Positions 1 through 5,795 of a DNA stretch of 5,900 nt are shown here, in pieces. Position 1 is the stretch's first letter. Each line of letters starts with the position of its first letter. This stretch comes from CAZIIK01 sp964539235. GTDB lineage: Bacteria > Pseudomonadota > Gammaproteobacteria > Francisellales > CACEW01. Made by a program: the position numbers and the translations under genes. The stretch lies in contig CAZIIK010000122.1 of NCBI GenBank assembly GCA_964539235.1, positions 1 to 5,900 on the forward strand. The letters run 5' to 3'. The notes under the pieces are model-generated. The model did not search any database, was not told where the DNA came from, and was given only the letters and a program-made list of their open reading frames with translations.

Positions 1-53
1 AATACCACTCTGGCTTTTAACTCCGCCGGATACTTTTGACGCTTTTGACTCAT
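1..53 (-). CDS. IS3-family transposase OrfA, N-terminal fragment (runs off window)
   Basis: The minus strand from base 53 reads MSQKRQKYPAELKARVV and continues past the window edge. This is the characteristic opening of IS3-family OrfA proteins, the helix-turn-helix subunit that binds the element's ends. In the family it is usually fused by programmed -1 frameshifting to OrfB, the DDE catalytic part. The start is an ATG at 53-51, with a good Shine-Dalgarno AGGGAG (complement of 63-68) about nine bases upstream, so the start is well supported. Only 17 codons are visible, so neither subgroup nor intactness can be judged. Confidence 0.75.
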   Translation of the reverse strand, partial: MSQKRQKYPAELKARVV

Positions 54-62
54 GATGTCGAT

Positions 63-68
63 CTCCCT
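63..68 (-). promoter_or_regulatory. Ribosome-binding site of IS3 OrfA
   Basis: The minus strand carries AGGGAG nine bases before the OrfA ATG. It supports this start and indicates that the 5' end of the transposase gene is not eroded. Confidence 0.55.
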
Positions 69-139
69 AAATAATTAAAAAATAATATCACTTTAAGGAG
101 CACTACTCTCAAATACTGTCCGATTATTTAGGGGCGCTA

Positions 140-558
140 TACCTGATGCCGACTCAGCAATTACCGACACTTGTTCTCTACCTGACTCAGAAACACATGA
201 CTTACTGGCAAGTGCTGATTGCTCTGGAGATGCTGTCCCAGCAATCCACGACGATTATAAAAATTCTCTTTGCTCTGCTCCAAAGCGTACTAGGCGGGAG
301 GAAGGTGGAATCGGCCCTGAGCATGCTGACCCAGCAGCCTTCGACACTTTTGGATGTCTTTCCCCATTTCCTTCAATAAGTGATGGAGCAATAGCACGCT
401 TGGAAAATGCTGATACCGAAAGAGGAGGCTCTGGAGATAAGGACGATGGCTTCTTGATGGAGGTAACACCTGCGACGACTGCCATTGTTTTTGGTTCTGC
501 CGGAGGAACAGGCTATGGAGACGCTTGCGCGGTCTCCTCATTACCAACGCCTTTCTGA
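140..558 (+). pseudogene. C-terminal remnant of an unrecognised acidic protein, truncated by the IS3 element
   Basis: One plus-strand frame stays open for 137 codons from the IS edge to a TGA at 556-558, beginning DADSAITDTCSLPDSETHDL and ending AVSSLPTPF. It has no plausible start codon of its own near the left, and codons strongly prefer G in the first position (many GAT, GAC, GCT, GCA, GGA), the signature of real coding sequence. The alternative frames over the same bases show no such bias. The peptide is rich in Asp, Ala, Ser, Gly and Thr. It has no hydrophobic segment long enough for a membrane helix, and carries one basic patch, PKRTRR (280-297), in otherwise acidic surroundings. I do not recognise the family. 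The 5' part is missing because the IS3 element abuts at about 140. It could be the tail of a large secreted or effector-like protein, but that is speculation. Confidence 0.55.
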
Positions 559-669
559 TGAATGCGGGGCAATCACACCATGTGAGAGCTCTGCACAAAA
601 TGAATAGCAACTAAACAACAAGCCATTCCCCACTATTACCGTAAGCATCTCAGCAAATACTAATCTTCC

Positions 670-685
670 CCCACATTCCCGCGAT
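670..685 (+). repeat. Left terminal inverted repeat of the MITE-like element
   Basis: The sequence is CCCACATTCCCGCGAT, an exact reverse complement of 909-924. Two further C residues (668-669) precede it but are not matched on the right. Confidence 0.75.
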
Positions 686-908
686 GTGTTAGAGGAAGTT
701 TTTTATTGAACCGATTTTGATCATAAAAAATACTTTATGTGTGTTTTTAGGGTAGAGATTGATCTCAAGATCTTTTGGTATCGGTTTTCATCTGGGCTGC
801 CGGAAATTTGCAAAGTGCAGGATCAATATATTCTGGTTATTTTTAAATCAAAACTGTTCAGAATAGTGTGTTTTTATACAAAAAATAATATTAAAAAATG
901 CTTAATGG

Positions 909-924
909 ATCGCGGGAATGTGGG
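909..924 (-). repeat. Right terminal inverted repeat of the MITE-like element
   Basis: The sequence is ATCGCGGGAATGTGGG, an exact reverse complement of 670-685. It lies 69 bases before the ftsK ATG, so any ftsK promoter must be in the short remaining gap or inside the element. A TAGAAT at 956-961 resembles a -10 box but has no good -35 at the proper distance. Confidence 0.75.
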
Positions 925-993
925 TTAGCAGATAGCATGCCCCGGGAAAAATCGTTAGAATCGCCGGGTTATTAACCGCATACGAGTGTTGTG

Positions 994-3399
994 ATGCCGA
1001 AAAAGCGTGAAAAATCCAAACCTGTTCAATCTGATGCCACGGTGAAGTCACCGAATACCGTCAAAGTGCGGGCGAAAGAAGCCTTGATGTTACTGGTGTT
1101 GGCCGTTGCAGTTTTCTTAGGTATTGCTTTGGGTTCTTACCATACAACTGACCCGGGGTGGTCGACCATCAGTAATTTGCCTGTGCAGAATTTGGCTGGA
1201 CGTTTTGGTGCGCTATCAGCTGATTTTTTGTTCTCATTATTTGGTTTTTTTGCCTACCTACTGCCACTTTTGATGTTATATGGCGATTGGGTGGTGTTTC
1301 GTGAACGCCATATGGTTGAGCTGCGGTCTTATTTGTTGTTGGTGGTGCGTTTTATCGGCGCCATTTTGGTGTTTCTCTCCGGCAGTGGTTTGGCAAGTTT
1401 GACCTTGGTGCGTGTGGCCGAACATATGCCGCAAGGTGCAGGTGGCATCGTGGGGTATTTTCTACAGAGTTATACCGAACCTTATTTAAACTTTTACGGT
1501 AGCCTATTGGTGTTTATTGCCGTGTTCTTGATCGGTATCACGTTGTTTTCAGGATTATCGTGGCTGCATTTATTGCGTTATGCGTTATTGGGTCTGCGTT
1601 GGTTGTTACTCGGCGCAGCGCGTTGTGCTGCTGCATTGGGTTTGCAAACCAAACAACAATGTGCGGAATGGCGTGATGGTATTGCCGCCTTTAAACAGGA
1701 AAAACAGTCGCAGACAGAAGGTGTTTCAGAGGGTGACGATGCAGTTGAGCCTGATGATGGTTTAGAGCTGGTCGACGCCATGCTCATGGAAACAGCTGTG
1801 CAGACGCCTAAAGCCACACCTGCAGCAAAAGCTAAACTCAAACAAGTTGCGCCGGCGCTGGTCAGTACGCCACCAGAGCCGAAAGATGCAGCAGTGACGG
1901 CTAATACGCCGTTAACTTTTTCAGGCAAAGTTCCCAGTGTTACGTTATTGGACAAAGCCAAGGCCTCAAAAAATGCGATTTCGCAACGGCAGTTGGAAGA
2001 GACGGCTGCGTTAGTCGAAGAAAAGCTATCCGATTTTGGTATTAAATCTGAAGTGGTGGGTGTTTGCCCCGGCCCGATTGTGACACGCTATGAATTACAA
2101 ATGGCACCAGGCACCAAGGTCAGCAAACTGACCGGTTTGGCCAAAGATATTGCACGTTCACTAGCAACGCACAGCGTGCGGATTGTCGAAGTAATTCCGG
2201 GTAAACCCTATGTTGGCTTGGAAATTCCGAATGAAAAGCGTGACATGGTGTCGTTGCGTGAAGTACTAGAAGCCGATGTGTTTACGCAGCAAACTTCGCC
2301 GTTAACGATGGGATTAGGCAAAGACATTGCCGGTAAGCCACAGGTGGTGAATTTAGGCAAAATGCCGCATTTATTGGTGGCCGGTACGACTGGTTCAGGT
2401 AAGTCTGTAGGGCTCAATGCCATGCTGCTCAGTATGTTGCTCAAAGCAACGCCTGATGAATTACGTTTGATTATGATCGACCCAAAAATGTTGGAATTAT
2501 CAATTTACGAAGGTATTCCGCATTTACTGACACCTGTGGTAACAGACATGAAAGAAGCCGCCAATGCATTGCGTTGGTGTGTGCGAGAGATGGATCGGCG
2601 TTACCGCCTGATGGCTGCGTTGGGTGTGCGTAACATTGCCGGAATGAACGACAAGGTTGCGCAGGCTAAAGCCAGTGGCGCACCTTTGAAAGATCCGATT
2701 TGGGCAAAAGACTTTCCTGATCAAGATCCTGAGCAAGCGCCAGAGCTGGAGCCTTTGCCCTATATCGTGGTGTTGGTGGATGAATTCGCCGACATGATGA
2801 TGGTGGCAGGTAAAAAAGTAGAAGAACTCATTGCACGTTTGGCACAAAAAGCTCGTGCGGCCGGTATTCATTTGATTCTAGCGACGCAACGACCTTCTGT
2901 TGATGTCATCACCGGTTTGATTAAAGCCAATATCCCTACGCGCATGGCGTTCCAAGTTTCTTCACGAATCGATTCGAGAACGGTATTAGATCAACAGGGA
3001 GCTGAACAGTTATTGGGCCACGGAGATATGTTGTATTTACCGCCGGGAACCGGTGTGCCGATTCGGATTCACGGGGCATTCGTTGCCGACCATGAGGTGC
3101 ATAAAATTGTAGCGGCTTGGCAACAGCAAGGTGAGCCCGATTATATTGAAGAAATCCTCGTCACCGATGAAGAGCAAGGCGGTGGTGACGTTGAAGGTGC
3201 GGAGGATTTAGATCCGTTATACGACAAAGCCGTGAAAATCGTCTTGGACACACAACGGGCATCAATTTCCGGTATTCAACGTCGTTTGAAAATAGGCTAT
3301 AACCGAGCAGCGCGGTTGATTGAGCAAATGGAAGAGCAGGGTATTGTCAGCGAAATGCAGCAAAATGGTATGCGTGAAATTTTAAGGTCGGGAGGCTAA
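994..3399 (+). CDS. ftsK: DNA translocase FtsK
   Basis: FtsK is a septum-anchored, ATP-driven double-stranded DNA pump that clears the terminus region at division and activates XerCD recombination at dif. The 801-residue protein has an N-terminal membrane domain (hydrophobic segments near residues 30-48, 72-98, 113-135 and 166-188, perhaps another at 192-212). A short, low-complexity Glu/Pro/Ala linker follows to about residue 325. The motor then has the alpha subdomain (about 329-430), Walker A GTTGSGKS (464-471), Walker B VVLVDE (Asp596, Glu597) and the ATQRPS motif (630-635). The C-terminal winged-helix gamma domain (about 740-798) contains GYNRAARLIEQME, with Asn770, Arg774 and Glu777 spaced like the KOPS-reading residues of E. 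coli FtsK. The length is that of short-linker FtsK/SpoIIIE proteins, not of the 1329-residue E. coli form. I chose the ATG at 994 over the adjacent GTG at 991 because a weak GAG lies seven bases before it. A TAA at 973-975 bars longer starts. lolA follows after three bases. Confidence 0.97.
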   Translation: MPKKREKSKPVQSDATVKSPNTVKVRAKEALMLLVLAVAVFLGIALGSYHTTDPGWSTISNLPVQNLAGRFGALSADFLFSLFGFFAYLLPLLMLYGDWVVFRERHMVELRSYLLLVVRFIGAILVFLSGSGLASLTLVRVAEHMPQGAGGIVGYFLQSYTEPYLNFYGSLLVFIAVFLIGITLFSGLSWLHLLRYALLGLRWLLLGAARCAAALGLQTKQQCAEWRDGIAAFKQEKQSQTEGVSEGDDAVEPDDGLELVDAMLMETAVQTPKATPAAKAKLKQVAPALVSTPPEPKDAAVTANTPLTFSGKVPSVTLLDKAKASKNAISQRQLEETAALVEEKLSDFGIKSEVVGVCPGPIVTRYELQMAPGTKVSKLTGLAKDIARSLATHSVRIVEVIPGKPYVGLEIPNEKRDMVSLREVLEADVFTQQTSPLTMGLGKDIAGKPQVVNLGKMPHLLVAGTTGSGKSVGLNAMLLSMLLKATPDELRLIMIDPKMLELSIYEGIPHLLTPVVTDMKEAANALRWCVREMDRRYRLMAALGVRNIAGMNDKVAQAKASGAPLKDPIWAKDFPDQDPEQAPELEPLPYIVVLVDEFADMMMVAGKKVEELIARLAQKARAAGIHLILATQRPSVDVITGLIKANIPTRMAFQVSSRIDSRTVLDQQGAEQLLGHGDMLYLPPGTGVPIRIHGAFVADHEVHKIVAAWQQQGEPDYIEEILVTDEEQGGGDVEGAEDLDPLYDKAVKIVLDTQRASISGIQRRLKIGYNRAARLIEQMEEQGIVSEMQQNGMREILRSGG
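3391..3395 (+). promoter_or_regulatory. Ribosome-binding site of lolA, inside the 3' end of ftsK
   Basis: GGAGG lies seven bases before the GTG at 3403 and overlaps the last Gly codons of ftsK. It fixes the unusual GTG start and indicates translation of lolA from the ftsK message. Confidence 0.8.
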
Positions 3400-3402
3400 C
3401 AA

Positions 3403-4002
3403 GTGCGCCACATTATTTTAGGGGTATGTCTGGGCTTTATGCCCGGGTTTGTGCTTGCCACACCGTCTGCCGCTTTACAGCTCCAACAGCGCTTATCGCA
3501 TTTGAAAACGTTTCAGGCGGATTTTATGCAAACCCTGACGCAGGCTGGGCATACGCAAACCCAATCCGGTTATGTACTGATTCAGAAGCCGGGGCAATTC
3601 GTTTGGGCAGTGCAAAAACCGCATATACAGACTTATGTGTCGGATGGGAAAACGTTGTGGCAGTACGATCAGCAACTCAATCAAGTGATTGTGCGTCAGT
3701 TGGCGACTGGTTTGAGTCAAACCCCCATCGCTTTATTAACCGCGGCGCAGCCTCTGTCGCGTCTGTATGTCGTCAAAACAGTCGGATCCAATCGCTTTCA
3801 ATTAAACGCTAAACAGCCGGGTGCGGTGATGCAATCGGTGACTCTGCGGTTTGCCCAGCAGCAATTAGTCGGGATGTCATTGCAAAATGCCTTGCACCAG
3901 ACAACACGCGTAAAATTCCAGCATGTGCGCTACAACCAGTCGGTGTCTCCAAAAACCTTCCACTTTAAAGCACCGCAAGGTGCGGATGTGGTTCATGTGT
4001 AG
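3403..4002 (+). CDS. lolA: Outer-membrane lipoprotein carrier protein LolA
   Basis: LolA is the periplasmic chaperone that takes mature lipoproteins from the LolCDE transporter and hands them to LolB at the outer membrane. The 199-residue product has a Sec signal peptide (basic MRH, hydrophobic core, likely cleavage VLA|TP after residue 19). Family hallmarks follow: LQQRLSHLKTFQADFMQTL (27-45), a GYVLIQKPGQFVW strand pair (57-69), YVSDGKTLWQYD (78-89), TPIALL (107-112) and the C-terminal TFHFKAPQGADVV (185-197). The size matches E. coli LolA. Lys62 (mature position 43) stands where E. coli has the functionally important Arg43. It begins three bases after ftsK with a strong Shine-Dalgarno and a GTG start, so the two are very likely co-transcribed. 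I see no convincing hairpin terminator after the TAG at 4000-4002. Confidence 0.95.
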   Translation: MRHIILGVCLGFMPGFVLATPSAALQLQQRLSHLKTFQADFMQTLTQAGHTQTQSGYVLIQKPGQFVWAVQKPHIQTYVSDGKTLWQYDQQLNQVIVRQLATGLSQTPIALLTAAQPLSRLYVVKTVGSNRFQLNAKQPGAVMQSVTLRFAQQQLVGMSLQNALHQTTRVKFQHVRYNQSVSPKTFHFKAPQGADVVHV

Positions 4003-4069
4003 TGAGCCCTAGGTAATCCACCCTGTTTTCACAACGAAAGAACTCATGACGACGCCGTCTAAATGCAAT

Positions 4070-4091
4070 CTTGTCTTTTTCAGAAGACAAG
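4070..4091. repeat. Palindrome 1, putative operator
   Basis: The arms CTTGTCTT (4070-4077) and AAGACAAG (4084-4091) are perfect reverse complements separated by six bases (TTTCAG). The same arms recur 34 bases downstream. Sequence just after the palindrome (TATTGCGTATAA) also resembles that after the second copy, so the whole unit appears to be a tandem duplication. The site has no T-tract and is not GC-rich, so a terminator is unlikely. Confidence 0.7.
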
Positions 4092-4103
4092 TATTGCGTA
4101 TAA

Positions 4104-4125
4104 CTTGTCTTTTGGAGAAGACAAG
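4104..4125. repeat. Palindrome 2, putative operator overlapping the promoter
   Basis: The arms CTTGTCTT (4104-4111) and AAGACAAG (4118-4125) are identical to those of palindrome 1, with loop TTGGAG. The loop is positioned as the -35 element of the promoter at 4112-4140, so a protein bound here would cover it. Confidence 0.7.
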
Positions 4126-4140
4126 CTTATGCGCTATACT
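4112..4140 (+). promoter_or_regulatory. Putative sigma70-type promoter of the DUF4143 ATPase gene
   Basis: TTGGAG (4112-4117, half-match to TTGACA) and TATACT (4135-4140, five of six to TATAAT) are separated by 17 bases. Transcription would begin around 4146-4148, shortly before the ATPase reading frame opens. The -35 lies in the centre of palindrome 2, suggesting repression or autoregulation. This is inferred from sequence only. Confidence 0.45.
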
Positions 4141-4171
4141 CTATTAAGTGACAGAGAAAATTGTGCTGCCC

Positions 4172-5425
4172 ATGGAAACCTTACTTGCAACTTTACTGAA
4201 TTAAGCTTTTACTGAAATCGAGCATGCACGGGAGAGTACGCCACGCCAAATCACCCTGCCAGATGCACAGACCATGATTAAAGTGTTGATTGGCATGCGT
4301 CGCTCGGGCAAAACCTATACGTTATTTCAAAAAATTCACCAACTACTGGATCAAGGCGTTGAGAAAGAACGTATCTTATTCTTAGATTTTGAAGATGATC
4401 GGCTTTTGCCGCTTACGACTCATAAAATGGGGGCGTTGATTGATGCTTTCTATTCACTATATCCGGAAAATCATCAGCGCCAGTGTTATCTTTTTCTAGA
4501 TGAAGTCCAAGTGGTTGAGCATTGGTATCAGGTTGTGCGTCGGATTTTTAAAAGCAAGCCTATTGAACTTTTTATTACAGGTTCATCAGCAAAATTACTC
4601 AGATCTGAAATTAATACTTCATTGCGTGGTCGTTCATTAGCCACCTAAATTTTGCCTTATTCATTCGCTGAATATCGTCTTGCCCATCAACTGACAGGTC
4701 CTGCTGCGCCTTACAGTCGCCAAGACTATGACAGCGCGATGCAGCACATGAAAGCATTTTTCAACACAGGTGGGTTGCCGGCTGTGCAAACATTCAATTC
4801 GTATGAATGGCGCGAAACGCTGCATAACTACGTCGATACCGTTATTTTGAGGGATATCATTGAACGTCATGGTGTGGTTAATACGCAATTACTCAAATAT
4901 CTCACGAAAACGTTAATCACCAATGCAGCGGCGCCTTTTTCGGTCAATAAATTTTTTAATATGATCAAAAGCCAAGGGCATAAAATCAGCCGGGAAACAC
5001 TTATTAAGTATATGGATTACCTGCAAGATGCTTTTCTTATTTTTAAAGTGCCTATTTATTCCGAGTCGGTCCGAGTTAGACAAACACAACCTCAAAAAGT
5101 TTATATTATTGATAATGGTCTCATTCAAGCCTACCAGATTACTCACAAGGAGATGTACCATAAATTGCTTGAAAATCAGGTGTACTTTGATTTGCGGCGG
5201 CAGAATAAAGAGGTTTTTTATTACCTAACAGCAGAGGGTTACGAAGTGGATTTCTTAGCCATTGCCAAAAGCGGAGCGCGTGAATTGATTCAGGTGACTT
5301 GGGAAATGAATCATCCTGAAACGGCTGAAAGAGAGCAACGTGCACTTGCAACAGCGACTCGGCAGCTCGGAATTCCAGGGCGTATTATTACAGCGCAAGA
5401 CTATGCGGTGAAGGGTATTGCATGA
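4172..5425 (+). pseudogene. AAA_14/DUF4143-type ATPase, inactivated by two in-frame stop codons
   Basis: Reading one frame from the ATG at 4172 to the TGA at 5423-5425 gives 417 codons, the usual size of ATPases with an N-terminal AAA_14 domain and C-terminal DUF4143 domain. Two TAA codons interrupt it, at 4202-4204 (codon 11) and 4646-4648 (codon 159); nothing is shifted. Visible motifs in order are METLLATLLN, stop, AFTEIEHARE; Walker A GMRRSGKT (codons 41-48); Walker B YLFLDE (Asp110, Glu111); ITGSS (135-139); and LRGR (151-154). After the second stop come ILPYSFAEYRL, opening the DUF4143 part; then NTGGLPAV, ENQVYFDLRR and a nuclease-like EVDFLA...ELIQV segment (Glu358, Asp360, Gln374). 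The second stop replaces what is normally a Glu before ILP, so GAA to TAA is likely. No strong Shine-Dalgarno precedes the ATG; GTG at 4163 or 4148 are alternatives, and a TAA at 4145 bounds the frame. The family's cellular role is poorly known. The fragments 4274-4648 and 4652-5425 might be annotated separately, but they are one broken gene. Confidence 0.9.
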
Positions 5426-5441
5426 ATAGGCATCACACGCC

Positions 5442-5764
5442 TTAAGTCCTCAGTTTATTCAACCAAGATTCCGCTTGTTGGCCATTGCCTTCCAACGGTT
5501 GTGCCGCTTTAAAATGCTCAATCGCCTATGTGTTATCGCCCATCATGTGGTAGCACAAGCCTAAGTTGTAATGAGTGGAAAATTTAGCGCCAAAACGTTC
5601 AAGAGAAGCTTGATAGCAATCCACAGCCTCTTCGTAGGCGTAGATGGCATGAAACAGCATGCCGATATTGAAGTCATAGTCGTTCATATTCGGCATTGGA
5701 TAAATATAGGTTTTAGCTTGCTTCAGTCCTTCAATAAAACCTAATGCAATGCGGTGATCAGCAT
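5442..5764 (-). pseudogene. TPR-repeat protein, C-terminal part, truncated by IS256 and carrying an in-frame TAG
   Basis: On the minus strand the frame reads from the IS edge (HADHRIALGFIEGLKQ) to a TAA at 5444-5442. A TAG (complement of 5526-5528) interrupts MGDNT-stop-AIEHFKAA. Restoring Gln there (CAG to TAG, one transition) gives a textbook tetratricopeptide helix pair: YNLGLCYHMMGDNTQAIEHF, with Leu, Gly, Tyr, Ala and Phe at the consensus spacing. A second, earlier repeat is FNIGMLFHAIYAYEEAVDCY. TPR repeats mediate protein-protein contacts; the partner and full domain make-up are unknown because the N-terminal part is missing. The gene converges on the ATPase pseudogene, with 16 bases between their stop codons. 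A TTG at 5777 could start the frame, but it lies inside the IS end, so it is not a believable native start. Confidence 0.75.
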
Positions 5765-5790
5765 GAGTTAATGTCAAATCTGGTGTATGG
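5765..5790 (-). repeat. Terminal inverted repeat of the IS256-family element (one end)
   Basis: This segment lies between the TPR remnant and the transposase stop. It contains TGTCAAAT and GGTGTATGG, similar to ends of IS256 relatives. The partner end is not in the window, so the boundary is approximate. Confidence 0.45.
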
Positions 5791-5795
5791 GATGG

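Larger units (their letters stand above)
1..140 (-). mobile_element. IS3-family insertion sequence, 5' end only
   Basis: This is the outer left end of an insertion sequence lying on the minus strand and running off the window at base 1. The first codons of an IS3-type OrfA are visible (see 1-53), preceded by about 85 bases of leader, which is usual for this family. The terminal repeat is probably around 115-139: read on the minus strand it runs GCGCCCCTAAATAATCGGAC, resembling the CCCC...GGACAG ends of many IS3-group elements. The exact outer base cannot be fixed because the partner repeat is outside the window; I place it near 139-140. The frame of the neighbouring gene remnant continues beyond this point only by chance. 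Confidence 0.72.
670..924. mobile_element. MITE-like element (or internally deleted IS) with 16-bp terminal inverted repeats
   Basis: A perfect 16-base inverted repeat, CCCACATTCCCGCGAT at 670-685 and its exact complement at 909-924, encloses 223 bases of AT-rich sequence. The GC-rich ends against an AT-rich core, total size of 255 bases and absence of a convincing gene fit a miniature inverted-repeat element mobilised in trans by a full-length relative. I could not identify the parent IS family. No clear target-site duplication is visible: the flanks read AATCTTCC on the left and TTAGCAGA on the right. Either the repeat is not quite the true end, or the element arose by deletion or has aged. 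A 63-codon open frame (737-928) inside it ends in the right repeat and looks like chance. Bases 559-669 to its left hold nothing I recognise. Confidence 0.6.

Noticed and set aside
146..379. A 77-codon plus-strand frame starting ATG in the remnant region.
   Set aside because: It overlaps the longer frame (97-558) that has clear coding codon bias; its own peptide looks like a shifted reading of that sequence.
567..603. Near-palindrome around AGAGCTCT after the remnant's stop codon as a terminator.
   Set aside because: It has essentially no loop, a bulged stem and no T-tract.
290..610. A 106-codon minus-strand frame with Leu/Ser/Arg-rich product.
   Set aside because: Antisense shadow of the better-supported plus-strand remnant; no Shine-Dalgarno or recognisable motif.
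737..928. A 63-codon plus-strand frame inside the MITE-like element.
   Set aside because: AT-rich, biased to Phe/Ile/Lys as expected by chance, no ribosome-binding site, and it ends in the terminal repeat; no family recognised.
3403..3432. LolA as a lipoprotein, because of a Cys at residue 9.
   Set aside because: The Cys lies inside the hydrophobic core with no proper lipobox; VLA|TP is a normal signal peptidase I site.
4070..4125. The two hairpin-forming palindromes as rho-independent terminators of ftsK-lolA.
   Set aside because: Stems are only half G/C, there is no T-tract after either, and the arms are repeated exactly and overlap a promoter-like element.
4652..5425. An independent DUF4143 gene starting at TTG 4652.
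   Set aside because: It is in the same frame as the upstream Walker A/B fragment and begins right after the stop, mid-domain; a single broken gene explains it better.
5429..5443. AGGC-ATCACAC-GCCT as a bidirectional terminator between the convergent genes.
   Set aside because: Only a 4-base stem with no T-tract on either strand; too weak to call.
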